Assembly (NCBI GenBank): GCA_964619955.1
Contig: CAZUJF010000033.1
Location: 1 to 60,115, forward strand
Source: JACQFK01 sp964619955
GTDB taxonomy: Bacteria > Planctomycetota > MHYJ01 > JACPRB01
Direction: 5' to 3'
DNA length: 60,115 bases
Within the stretch, counting starts at the first letter, position 1. Each line of letters begins with the position of its first letter. A model generated the notes under the pieces. The model searched no databases and was not told the DNA's origin. It saw only the letters and a list, made by a program, of their open reading frames with translations. A program made the position numbers and the translations under genes. Below are positions 18,401 to 26,235 of this stretch, in pieces.

Positions 18401-18779
18401 CGGCCGCCGCGCGCTGCGCCGCCTGGATCGCGGAAGCGAGGCGCTCCGGACGGTCCTTGAGCAGGAAATCCGTGGCGCCCCTCCGGAGCAGTTCCGCGGC
18501 CTCCGCATCCTGCAGCGTGCCCGAGAGGAGGATGAAGGGGAGCTCGGGAAAGTCCCGGCGGGCCTGGTCGAGCGCGGGCAGCGCGTCGAATCCCTTCAGT
18601 CTGAAATCGGCCAGCACCACGTCCGGGGTCTCCCGGGCCAGCTCCCGGGCGTAGGCTTCCAGCGTGTCGACCCGGCGAAGCTCGCAGGACAACCCCTGTC
18701 GGGCCAGCTGCTGGCGCAGGAGCGTTTCGTCGTTCGGATCGTCCTCGAGCAGGAGGATGCGGACGGGAGGCTCGCTCAT
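15462..18779 (-). CDS. Receiver - multi-PAS - sigma54 AAA+ - Fis-type transcription activator
   Basis: This 1105-residue regulator has an N-terminal receiver (about 8-120, acidic ED12-13, Asp58 in LADFRLKG) followed by about five PAS domains (140-800). The AAA+ domain (about 825-1055) has Walker A GESGTGKE, the sigma54 contact loop GAFTGA and Walker B LFLDEVGD. A Fis-type helix-turn-helix (SRKAAALLLGWSRVTLWKKI) closes the protein. It should activate sigma54 promoters in response to phosphorylation and PAS ligands. AGGAGCC precedes the ATG, and a TAAAGT -10-like hexamer lies further upstream. The nearest sigma54 promoter is that of the MBL-rhodanese gene just downstream. Confidence 0.95.
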   Translation of the reverse strand: MSEPPVRILLLEDDPNDETLLRQQLARQGLSCELRRVDTLEAYARELARETPDVVLADFRLKGFDALPALDQARRDFPELPFILLSGTLQDAEAAELLRRGATDFLLKDRPERLASAIQAAQRAAAGRKATREALELNRQIIESASLGITVYDRELRCLVWNPVMEELSGTKSSDLIGKQSLEIQPALKGLGIHGMLERALRGESVQAGDVPLPGTAAGKPRWISPRFSPLRNARGEIVGVIGMVQEVTARRRAEEARAAETRKLGRVLERISDAFVALDADWRYTYVNRKAAETFGRRPEDLVGKHIWTEFPEGVGQKFHLAYEKALKEQIPFQIEEYYPPSGLWFENRIYPSPDGLSIFFNDVTERKRLEETRNRLALILEATPDLVGFATPEGKTLYINPAGRRLLGIPETEDLRNVPIEAFHPPEEAAANREIRIPRALQTGHWRGEGSFQTRGGNRIPISQIIVVHRNPEGGVDFLSTIARDISEEKRAAELIRESEARLRAVFESPLIGIFFWNAEGGVTQANDVFLSLLGYSREELAAGRVDWRKMTPPEHGAADARAFEEVERTGVCTPFEKEYLHKNGTRVPILLGGALLGRSPLRGVSFVLDDTERRRGAEALQRSEAELRRLNAGLEREVQARTLSLRESERTLDLIFNAMTTFVGLLSPDGRVLRTNQAPLEAAGVAPGDVIGVPVWDAVWFNYSEESRLHVRKEFARAAAGELSTARYRISAGRNGFLWIDISFKPIRDPEGRVVQILGEGINVTAQLQAEEALELSEEARLRLEETVRQRSSFEGLVGKSALMQEVYRRLRLAAQSDVPVLVTGESGTGKELVAAAIHGLSPRRSKPFIAVNCAAIPEALLESELFGHVKGAFTGAVRDKVGLFQAATGGTLFLDEVGDMPPSLQVKVLRALQEREIRRVGDERTARVDVRLVTATNRDLPKLLASGGMREDFYYRIRVFEIALPPLRQRREDIPLLIEHFLEQFARTHPRRLKGATPEALRQLLGHPWPGNIRELRNALEHALVTATRDQIRPEDLPSDIQKPRAESPPQVLDSEERRRIIAAVRKSGGSRKAAALLLGWSRVTLWKKIRKWAIREEELS

Positions 18780-18849
18780 GCCGGCTCCTGACGGGGTTGG
18801 TTAAAGGACTTTAGTACCCCCCTTCGCCGCCCGTGTCAAGCCCGGGGGG

Positions 18850-20229
18850 TCACGCCAGGAGCTCGCGCACCACGCGGCCGTGCACGTCCGTGAGGCGGAA
18901 GTCCCGCCCCGCGAAGCGGTAGGTGAACTTCTCGTGATCGAAGCCCAGCTGGTGCAGGATCGTGGCGTGCAGGTCATGGACGTGCACCGGATGCTCCGCG
19001 GCCTTGAAGCCGAACTCGTCCGTCGCGCCGTAGGCGGTGCCGCCTTTCACGCCGCCGCCCGCCATCCAGACGCTGAAGCCGTAGGGGTTGTGGTCGCGGC
19101 CGGAGGCGGCGGGCAGTTCCGCCGTCGGCGTGCGCCCGAACTCGCCCGCCCAGAGGATGAGCGTGTCGTCGAGCATGCCCCGCTGCGCGAGATCCGTGAT
19201 CAGCCCCGCGATCGCCTGGTCGCTCTGGCCCGCCAGCGTCGAGACGTTGCCCTTGATGTTGTCGTGGTTGTCCCAGGGCTGGCCCGCGCCCGCCCAGACC
19301 TGCACGAAGCGCACGCCGCGTTCGAGCAGCCGCCGCGCCAGCAGCAGCTGCCGCGCCTGCACGCCCGGGCCGTAAAGGTCGAGCGTGTGTTTCGGCTCCT
19401 TCGAGAGGTCGAACGCGTCCGAGGCCTCGGACTGCATCCGGAAGGCCAGCTCGAAGGACTGCAGCCGCGCCTCCAGGGCGGCCTCCTCGCGCCGCGGCTC
19501 CTGGTGGCTCCGGTTGAGGTCCCGCAGCAGGTCCAGCTGCGCGCGCTGATCCGCCGCGCCGCCGAAGTCGTGGCGGATGTGTTCGATGAGGCGGGGCAGC
19601 TCCGTGTGCTGGCTGTTGATGAACGTGCCCTGGTGCGCGCCGGGCAGGAAGCCGCTCTGCCAGTTCTGGGACTCCTGGATCGGATAGCCGCCGGGGCAGA
19701 GCACCACGAAGCCCGGCAGGTTCTGGTTCTCGCTGCCCAGCCCGTACGTGAGCCAGGCGCCCATCGAGGGACGGGACAGCCGGTTGTCGCCGCAGTTCAT
19801 CATCAGCAGCGAGGGCTCGTGGTTCGGCAGCTCCGTCACCATCGAGCGCACCACGCAGAGGCGGTCCGCATGCTGCGCGAGTTTCGAGAAGACCTCGCTG
19901 ACGGGGAGGCCGCTCTGCCCGTAGCGGGCGAAACGGAAGGGCGAGGGGTAGGCCGACCCGGTCTTACGCTCGGTCTTCGGGTTGGCCGTCGGCAGCGGCT
20001 TGCCGGCGTACGTGTCGAGCAGCGGCTTGGGGTCGAAGGTGTCGACGTGGGACGCCCCGCCGTTGGGGAAGATATGGATCATCCGCTTCGCCCGGCCGGG
20101 GAAGTGCGGGCGCTTCGGCGCGAGCGGGGAAAGCTCCTGCGCGTCCGCCCGGCCGAGCAGATCCGCGAAGGCCCAGGCGCCCATCCCGAGCGTGCAGCGT
20201 TTCAGCAGGTCGCGGCGTGTCTGGGTCAT
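18850..20229 (-). CDS. DUF1501 family protein
   Basis: The protein has 459 residues from ATG 20229, with a twin-arginine-like start (MTQTRRDLLKRCTLGMGAWAF). Family landmarks are FPNGGASHVDTFDPKP, LPGFVVLCPGGYPIQESQNW and AGEFGRTPTAELPAASGRDHNP. It is a paralogue of the 8434-9822 protein but of the longer subtype normally paired with PSD1-type DUF1549/1553 proteins. Its ATG follows the upstream gene's TGA by 2 nt, so it is the third gene of the GntR operon. The open frame extending to 21738 is a shadow. Confidence 0.93.
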   Translation of the reverse strand: MTQTRRDLLKRCTLGMGAWAFADLLGRADAQELSPLAPKRPHFPGRAKRMIHIFPNGGASHVDTFDPKPLLDTYAGKPLPTANPKTERKTGSAYPSPFRFARYGQSGLPVSEVFSKLAQHADRLCVVRSMVTELPNHEPSLLMMNCGDNRLSRPSMGAWLTYGLGSENQNLPGFVVLCPGGYPIQESQNWQSGFLPGAHQGTFINSQHTELPRLIEHIRHDFGGAADQRAQLDLLRDLNRSHQEPRREEAALEARLQSFELAFRMQSEASDAFDLSKEPKHTLDLYGPGVQARQLLLARRLLERGVRFVQVWAGAGQPWDNHDNIKGNVSTLAGQSDQAIAGLITDLAQRGMLDDTLILWAGEFGRTPTAELPAASGRDHNPYGFSVWMAGGGVKGGTAYGATDEFGFKAAEHPVHVHDLHATILHQLGFDHEKFTYRFAGRDFRLTDVHGRVVRELLA

Positions 20230-20231
20230 CG

Positions 20232-23200
20232 TCAATCCAGGAACAAAAACTCGTTCGTCATCAACAGCGTCTGTGCGTAGCGTTCGAGCGCGCCGAGCGG
20301 CAGCGCCGGCGGGCCGGCGAAGTCCTTCGCGGCGTTCCATTCGCGGCCCTTCGCGCCGATCACGGGGGCCCAGAGGAACTGGTCGTAGGAGATCTCGCCG
20401 CGGAAGTCGACGACGAAGTCCAGCGTCTCGCCCTTCTTCACCTCCAGCCCCTTGAAGGCGGCCTCGGCCTCCAGATGGTGCAGGGTCCAGGCGCCGAGCT
20501 CCCCCGAGCGGCTCGAGACGATCCGCGCGCGGATGCCGTTGCCCTGCGGCGGCTGGTGCTGGATCCTCCCCGCGATCGAGACCGTCAGGTCGTCGGGGGC
20601 CGTCCAGCGGCGGATCACCGCGTGTTTCGGGTTCTCGCCGGGATGCCCGCCCGAGGCGTCGAGCCGCGCCCAGCCCAGCGCCGCGTCCGGCCAGGCCGGA
20701 CCGCCCTGCCAGGCCGTCCCGTTGAAATACGGAAGCGGGGTGAAGGAAGCCGGATCGCCGCTGCCGTAGGCCCAAGGTCCCGGCTTCCATTCGCGCGGCG
20801 GCGGAGCGGGCTGGCCCAGCCATTTCGCCCCCGCCTCCGCCTCGGCGGCCGTCGGCGCGCGCAGAAAGAGCTCCCGGTAGAGAAAGCCGACGGGGTCGGA
20901 ACCCGCGCGCTTCGCGAGCGCCTTCGCCTGCTCGACGAGGAAGGGGCTGTTCATGAGGAAGAGCGCCTGTTGCGGCACGGTCGTGACGTGGCGCTGCGCG
21001 GTGCTGACGTCGACGTTCGTGAAGTCGAAGGCGCGCAGGGTGCCCGGGACGTTGAGCCGGTCGACGAAGCTGTAGAGGCTGCGGCGGACGCCCGTGAAGG
21101 CGTCGGGCTTGCCCCCCAGCGACGGATCCAGGCGGCCCGCGGCGAGCAGGACGGAGTCCCGCAGCGACTCCCAGTCCAGCCGCCGCCGGTTCATGCGCCA
21201 GAGCAGGCGGTTCTCGGGATCGGCCGCGCGGGCGGCGGGGACGTCGTCGCTCGCCTGGCGCCACGCGGCCGAGTTCAGGATGAGCCGGTGCAGCGCCTTC
21301 GTGGACCAGCCGCCCTCCACGAGGCGCCGCGCGAGGTGGTCGAGCAGCTCGGGATGGCTGGGCGCGTCGCTGCGCAGGCCGAAGTCGCTCGGCGTCGCCA
21401 CGAGGCCGCGGCCGAAGTGATGCTGCCAGATCCGGTTGACCCAGACGCGGGCGGTCAGGGGATTCCCGGCCGAGGCGATCTTGCGCGCGAGCTCCAGGCG
21501 GCCGCTGCCGTCCGTGAAGGGCTTGCGGTCCGTCTCCAGGAAGCCGAGGTATTGCCGGGGCACCTCCGCGCCCTTGTTCGCCGGATTGCCCCGGCGGAAG
21601 ACGCGGGGCTTCATCGGGATCGCGCGGTCCTCGAGGACGGCGGCGTAGGGCGGCGACCCGGGCGAGTCGAGGATCCACTGGTCGATCGCGAGCTGGGCCT
21701 TGCCGAGTTCGACGCGGCTGCCCTCGTCGAAGAACCACTCGACCTCGTTGATCGCGCCCGGCGGGAACGCCAGCGGCGAGTCGGCCCCGTAGAGGACGGC
21801 CTCGAGTTCCTGCTCGGCGGCATCCCTCGGCGTGCCGGCCTTCACTTTCTTCACGACGGCGGCGAAGGCGCGGCCGAAGCGGGCGGCCACCTCGGCGAAG
21901 GATCCGGGCGCCCCGCCGGCGGCGAGGGCTTCATGGATGCGCGGGTTCAGCTTCGCCCGCTGCGTTTCGAGCCAGGCGGGGGCGCGTGCGGGGAGGTCCC
22001 GCTCGGGGATCCCCTGGAGCGCATGCCAGGGCGCGAAGAGGGGATGGAAGCCGTCCCGGGTGCCGTAGAGGAACTGCTGCCAGGCGCGCGCGAAGACGGG
22101 GTTGACCTCGTTGGGATCCAGGAGCTGGTAGAACTCCTCGGTGGGGAGCTTCTCCGCCGTCGCGGCGGCGGTGAAGTAGAGTTCGGCCTGCGAGCGGATG
22201 CGGTCGAGCAGCTCCTTCCGCTTGCGTTCGAAGAGCGCCTGGAGCGCGTCCTCCCGTTTTCTCAGTTCCGCCGCGAAGGGACCGTCCCCGAGGGGGCCGA
22301 TGGGCTTCTGCGCCTCGGCGCAGCTCGCGAAGACGCCGTAGAGCGAATAGTAGTCGTCGGTGGGCACGGGGTCGAACTTGTGGTCGTGGCAGCGGGCGCA
22401 GCTGAGCGTGAGGGCCATCATGCCGCGGCCGACGGTGTCGATGCGGTCGTCGATGATGTCGTGTGGGTTGTTGATGAAGCGGCGGCCGACGGTGAGGAAG
22501 CCCATCGCGGCGAGGTCCCGTTTGTCCTCCGCGAGCCGGTCGGCGGCGAGCTGCAGCTGCAGGAAGCGGTCGTAGGGGAGGTCCTCGTTGAAGGCCCGGA
22601 CGACCCAGTCGCGGTAGGCCCAGGCGTGCACGAAGCGGGCCTCGTCCCGGCCGGCGTACACGTAGCCCTTCGTGTCGGCGTAGCGGGCGACGTCCAGCCA
22701 GTGCCGGCCCCAGCGCTCGCCGTAGCGCGGGGAGGCGAGCAGGCGCTCGACGGCGCGGTCCCAGGCCGCGGGCGAGGAGTCGGCGACGAAGGCGGCGAGT
22801 TCCTCCGGCGACGGCGGCAGTCCCGTGAGGTCGTAGGCGGCGCGCCGCAGCAGCGTGCGCGGATCGGCGGGCGGGGAGGGCGCGAGCTGTTTTTCCTCGA
22901 GCTTCGCGAGGATGAAGCGGTCGACCTCGTTCCGGACCCAGCCCTCGTTGCGGACGGCGGGGGGGGCGGGACGGCCGACGGGCTGGAAGGCCCAGTGCTT
23001 TTTCGCGGCGGCGGAGTCCGCCTGGAGGACGGCGCGGTCGGGGGGCAGCGGCGCGCCGCGGCGGACCCAGGCCTCCAGATCCGCCAGCTCCGCCGCGGGC
23101 AGCCGCTTCTTGGGGGGCATCTTGAGCTCGTCGTGGCTCCAGCGCACGGCCTGGATGAGCAGGCTGCGGTCGGGGTCGCCCGGGATCACGGAGGGGCCGA

Positions 23201-23399
23201 GGTCGCCGCCCTTGAGGACGCCGGCGCGCGAATCCAGGAGGAGGTTCCCTTTGAGTTTGGGCGCCTCCTTCGCGTGGCAGGAATAGCAGCGCTCCGCGAG
23301 CACGGGGCGGATCCTGCTTTCGAAGAACGCGAGGCCGTCCGGATCGGCCGCCTCCTGGAGCCGCGGGAGCAGCAGGACGAGCGCCGCGGCGGCGATCAC
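20232..23399 (-). CDS. Secreted cytochrome / DUF1549 / DUF1553 protein
   Basis: This 1055-residue protein starts at GTG 23399, which overlaps the GntR stop as GTGA. It has a signal peptide, a CYSCH heme motif at 38-42, DUF1549 (about 150-350, YDLTGLPPSPEEL and CARCHDHKFDPV) and DUF1553 (from about 665, NPLTARVWVNRIWQHHFGRG). A beta-rich insert near the C-terminus (TVSIAGRIQHQPPQGNGIRARIVS) resembles a carbohydrate-binding-like module. It is probably exported as a partner of the following DUF1501 protein. Translational coupling to a FadR-type regulator suggests substrate-induced expression. Confidence 0.93.
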   Translation of the reverse strand: MIAAAALVLLLPRLQEAADPDGLAFFESRIRPVLAERCYSCHAKEAPKLKGNLLLDSRAGVLKGGDLGPSVIPGDPDRSLLIQAVRWSHDELKMPPKKRLPAAELADLEAWVRRGAPLPPDRAVLQADSAAAKKHWAFQPVGRPAPPAVRNEGWVRNEVDRFILAKLEEKQLAPSPPADPRTLLRRAAYDLTGLPPSPEELAAFVADSSPAAWDRAVERLLASPRYGERWGRHWLDVARYADTKGYVYAGRDEARFVHAWAYRDWVVRAFNEDLPYDRFLQLQLAADRLAEDKRDLAAMGFLTVGRRFINNPHDIIDDRIDTVGRGMMALTLSCARCHDHKFDPVPTDDYYSLYGVFASCAEAQKPIGPLGDGPFAAELRKREDALQALFERKRKELLDRIRSQAELYFTAAATAEKLPTEEFYQLLDPNEVNPVFARAWQQFLYGTRDGFHPLFAPWHALQGIPERDLPARAPAWLETQRAKLNPRIHEALAAGGAPGSFAEVAARFGRAFAAVVKKVKAGTPRDAAEQELEAVLYGADSPLAFPPGAINEVEWFFDEGSRVELGKAQLAIDQWILDSPGSPPYAAVLEDRAIPMKPRVFRRGNPANKGAEVPRQYLGFLETDRKPFTDGSGRLELARKIASAGNPLTARVWVNRIWQHHFGRGLVATPSDFGLRSDAPSHPELLDHLARRLVEGGWSTKALHRLILNSAAWRQASDDVPAARAADPENRLLWRMNRRRLDWESLRDSVLLAAGRLDPSLGGKPDAFTGVRRSLYSFVDRLNVPGTLRAFDFTNVDVSTAQRHVTTVPQQALFLMNSPFLVEQAKALAKRAGSDPVGFLYRELFLRAPTAAEAEAGAKWLGQPAPPPREWKPGPWAYGSGDPASFTPLPYFNGTAWQGGPAWPDAALGWARLDASGGHPGENPKHAVIRRWTAPDDLTVSIAGRIQHQPPQGNGIRARIVSSRSGELGAWTLHHLEAEAAFKGLEVKKGETLDFVVDFRGEISYDQFLWAPVIGAKGREWNAAKDFAGPPALPLGALERYAQTLLMTNEFLFLD

Positions 23400-24097
23400 G
23401 GGATCAGCTTCACCTGGCGGAGCTCGCCGGTCATGAAGTCCATGTGCTGTTCCATCGCGCGGCGGGCGCCGGGGGCGTCCTGTTTCCGGACGGCCCGGGC
23501 GATGCGGGCGTGGGTCTCGTAGGTGTTGCTGAGGCTGACCGCGCCGGGCCAGGCGGCGCGGATCATGCCGGCGACGGCGTCGCGCAGGCAGTTCATGAGG
23601 CGTTCGAGGACGGGGTTGTGCGCGGCGGCGGCGAGGGCCTGGTGGAAGCGGAGATCGGGCTCGGTCAGCGCGTCGGCATCCGCGAGGGAGCCCTTCATGT
23701 CGGCGAGGGCGGATTCCAGGATCTGCAGGTCCGCGTCGGTCCTGCGTTCGGCGGCGCGTCCGGCGAGGTGGACTTCCAGCAGGGTCCGCGTCTCGTGGAG
23801 GTCGGCGACGGCGGGTTTCTCCAGCATGAAGAGGAATTCGAGGGGGGCGCGCAGCACCTCGGCGCCGCTCTCGGCGACGTGGGTGCCCGAGCCGTGCCGG
23901 GTGGAGAGCACGCCCATGCGTTCGAGGGTGCGGAGGGCTTCGCGGAGGGAGGGCCGGCTGACGCCGAGGTCCTTGGCGAGGATGCGTTCGCCCGGGAGAC
24001 GCTTGCCGGCCGCGTAGGAGCGGCGGCGGAGCAGCCCCTTGAGGTCCTCGATCACGCCTTCCACGACGGTGCTCTTCCGGGCCGCTTTCGCGCTCAT
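23396..24097 (-). CDS. FadR-subfamily GntR transcriptional regulator
   Basis: From ATG 24097 the protein has 233 residues. It has a winged-helix DNA-binding domain (about 10-80, RLPGERILAKDLGVSRPSLREALRTLERMGVL) and an FCD effector domain (about 90-225) with FHQALAAAAHNPVLERL and a C-terminal THARIARAV segment carrying metal/ligand histidines. FCD regulators usually bind organic acids. AAGGAG lies about 10 nt before the ATG, and a longer frame from 24223 crosses the promoter and was rejected. It is the first gene of an operon with the DUF1549 and DUF1501 genes and is divergent from the TonB receptor. Confidence 0.93.
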   Translation of the reverse strand: MSAKAARKSTVVEGVIEDLKGLLRRRSYAAGKRLPGERILAKDLGVSRPSLREALRTLERMGVLSTRHGSGTHVAESGAEVLRAPLEFLFMLEKPAVADLHETRTLLEVHLAGRAAERRTDADLQILESALADMKGSLADADALTEPDLRFHQALAAAAHNPVLERLMNCLRDAVAGMIRAAWPGAVSLSNTYETHARIARAVRKQDAPGARRAMEQHMDFMTGELRQVKLIP

Positions 24098-24113
24098 GCC
24101 GCAGGCTCCTTGG

Positions 24114-24124
24114 TGGTCAGACCA
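24114..24124. promoter_or_regulatory. FadR-type GntR operator
   Basis: TGGTCAGACCA matches the FadR-subfamily consensus TNGTNNNACNA perfectly and is palindromic. It sits 16 bp before the regulator's ATG and directly after the predicted transcription start. Autorepression of the GntR-DUF1549-DUF1501 operon is the likely function. Confidence 0.65.
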
Positions 24125-24133
24125 GTGCATCAG

Positions 24134-24162
24134 GAATAGCGTATTGGTGGGCCTGGGGTCAA
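24134..24162 (-). promoter_or_regulatory. Promoter of the GntR operon
   Basis: On the minus strand TTGACC (24157-24162) is followed by a 17-bp spacer and CTATTC (24134-24139). The predicted start near 24127 places the operator at 24114-24124 just downstream. Confidence 0.5.
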
Positions 24163-24234
24163 CGGCTGTTACGACAATTTTGCTGTTTGTTTTGGAGGTG
24201 TCCGGCGCCCGGGGAGGTATCATCGGGGCGACCC

Positions 24235-26235
24235 ATGAAGACCGTACTGTGGGCGTTCGTGTTGTGCGCTTCCGCCTCCGCCCAGGAGGCGCCTCCTCCC
24301 CAGGATCTCAGCGAGCTCAGCCTCGATGAGCTGATGAACCTCAACGTGAAGGTGGTCTACGCCGCCTCCCGTTACGTGCAGCGGGTCAGCGACGCCCCGG
24401 CGTCCGTCACGGTGATCGGGGCCGACGAGATCCGGAAGTACGGCTACCGGACCCTGGCCGACGCGCTCCGGAGCGTGCGCGGCGTCTACGTCACCTACGA
24501 CCGCAACTACAGCTACCTGGGCATACGCGGGTTCGGGCTGCCGTCGGACTTCAACAGCCGCGAGCTCTTCACGATCGACGGCCACCGGGTGAACGAGAAC
24601 GTCTACGACGGGGCGCTGATCGGCGGGGAGTTCCCGCTCGACATCGACCTGGTCGAGCGCATCGAGGTGGTCCGGGGGCCCGGCTCCTCCCTCTACGGCA
24701 GCAACGCGTTCTTCGGGGTCGTCAACGTCATGACCCGGCAGGGCCGTTCGCTGGACGGGGTCGAGATCTCGGGCTCGGCCGGAAGTTTCGATTCCTATAC
24801 CGGCCGCGTGAGCTACGGCAAGAAGTTCGAGAACGGGGTGGAGCTGCTGGTTTCGGGCACGGTCGCCGACAGCGGGGGGCAGCGGCTCAAGTACCAGGAG
24901 TACGACGATCCGGCCACCGGGAACGGCGTTGTGGAGAACGACGCGGAATTCTATTTCTCGACGCTGGTCCAGGCCTCCTGGCAGCACCTGACGCTGCAGG
25001 CGGCGTACGTGTCCCGGGAGAAGGAGGTGCCGACCGGCTCCTACGGCACGGCGTTCCCGAGCCGCCGCACGGCCACCTGGGACGATCGCGGCTACGTCGA
25101 TCTCAAGTACGAACGCGAATTCGAGGGGGACTGGGGCCTGCTGGCGCGGCTCTATGCCGACATCTACTCCTATCGCGGCGACTATGAATACGAGGACGTC
25201 AGTTCCGGCACCCCGGTCCGGTATCTGAACAAGGATTCCGCCACCGGCACCTGGTGGGGCGGGGAGCTGAAGCTGACGAAGGCCCTCTGGGAGGATCGCG
25301 CGCGGCTGACCGTGGGCGGGGAGTTCCGGGAAAACGTCCGGCAGGTCCAGAAGAACTACGACGAAACCGACCCCAAGACGACCTATCTCGAATCCAGGGA
25401 GTATTCCTATGTCGCGGCGGCCTATGCGCAGGCCGACGTCGCCGTCGTGAATGAGGTCCGCGTGAACGCGGGCCTGCGCTTCGATTCGTACGACACGTTC
25501 GGGAGCAGCCTCGCTCCGCGGGCCGCCCTGATCGTGAACCCGGTGGAGGGAACGACGCTGAAGGCCCTCTACGGACGCGCGTTCCGGGCGCCGAGCGCGT
25601 ACGAACTGTATTACGCGGACAACGGGCTCTTCCAGAAGGCCAATCCCGACCTCGACCCCGAGACGGTGGACACCTACGAGCTGATCCTCGAGCAGGCGCT
25701 CGACAAGGGGGTGACCGTCGCCGCGGGCGGATTCATCACGGACGTGCACGATCTCATCACCCAGGTGCAGGATCCCGCCGACGGGCTGGCCTATTTCGAC
25801 AACGTCGACGAGGTCCGCACCTACGGGGCCGAGGCGGATCTCGAATGGCGGCTGGAGTCCGGCATCCGCGGTTCCGCGGGCTACACCTACGCGCTTGCCG
25901 TCAACCGCGACACGGACAGCCAGCTGGCGAACTCCCCCCGGCACCTGGCGAAGCTGAACGTCTCGGTCCCGCTGCTGGCGGAGAAGGTCTTCGGCGGTCT
26001 GGAACTGCAGTACGTCGGGGAGCGCCGCACGCTCGCCCGGAACGTCGCGGACGATTTCGTCCTGGTCAACCTCACGCTCTACAGCCGGGAGCTGATGCAG
26101 GGGCTGGATTTCTCGGCGACCGTCTACAACCTGCTCGACACCCGCGCGACCGACCCCGGCGGCATCGAGCACGCGCAGGACGAGATCGAGCAGGACGGCA
26201 TCAGCTTCCGCCTCAAGCTGACCTGGCGGTTCTAG
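24235..26235 (+). CDS. TonB-dependent outer-membrane receptor
   Basis: This 666-residue protein starts at ATG 24235 with a signal peptide (MKTVLWAFVLCASASAQ). After LSELSLDELMNLNVKVVYAAS comes the plug domain (about 45-160, SVTVIGADEIRKYGYRTLADAL and IEVVRGPGSSLYGSNAFFGVVNV). The rest is a 22-strand-type barrel ending in aromatic FRLKLTWRF, the normal outer-membrane assembly signal. The ligand is unknown; the sequence type resembles colicin I/siderophore receptors. TATCAT lies 11 nt before the ATG. It is divergent from the GntR operon, so the FadR-type regulator may also affect it. It ends in a 4-bp tail overlap with the next convergent gene. Confidence 0.94.
   Translation: MKTVLWAFVLCASASAQEAPPPQDLSELSLDELMNLNVKVVYAASRYVQRVSDAPASVTVIGADEIRKYGYRTLADALRSVRGVYVTYDRNYSYLGIRGFGLPSDFNSRELFTIDGHRVNENVYDGALIGGEFPLDIDLVERIEVVRGPGSSLYGSNAFFGVVNVMTRQGRSLDGVEISGSAGSFDSYTGRVSYGKKFENGVELLVSGTVADSGGQRLKYQEYDDPATGNGVVENDAEFYFSTLVQASWQHLTLQAAYVSREKEVPTGSYGTAFPSRRTATWDDRGYVDLKYEREFEGDWGLLARLYADIYSYRGDYEYEDVSSGTPVRYLNKDSATGTWWGGELKLTKALWEDRARLTVGGEFRENVRQVQKNYDETDPKTTYLESREYSYVAAAYAQADVAVVNEVRVNAGLRFDSYDTFGSSLAPRAALIVNPVEGTTLKALYGRAFRAPSAYELYYADNGLFQKANPDLDPETVDTYELILEQALDKGVTVAAGGFITDVHDLITQVQDPADGLAYFDNVDEVRTYGAEADLEWRLESGIRGSAGYTYALAVNRDTDSQLANSPRHLAKLNVSVPLLAEKVFGGLELQYVGERRTLARNVADDFVLVNLTLYSRELMQGLDFSATVYNLLDTRATDPGGIEHAQDEIEQDGISFRLKLTWRF

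Noticed and set aside
15702..18791. 1029-codon plus-strand frame opposite the sigma54 activator
   Set aside because: Antisense shadow; the minus strand has unmistakable AAA+, PAS and receiver motifs.
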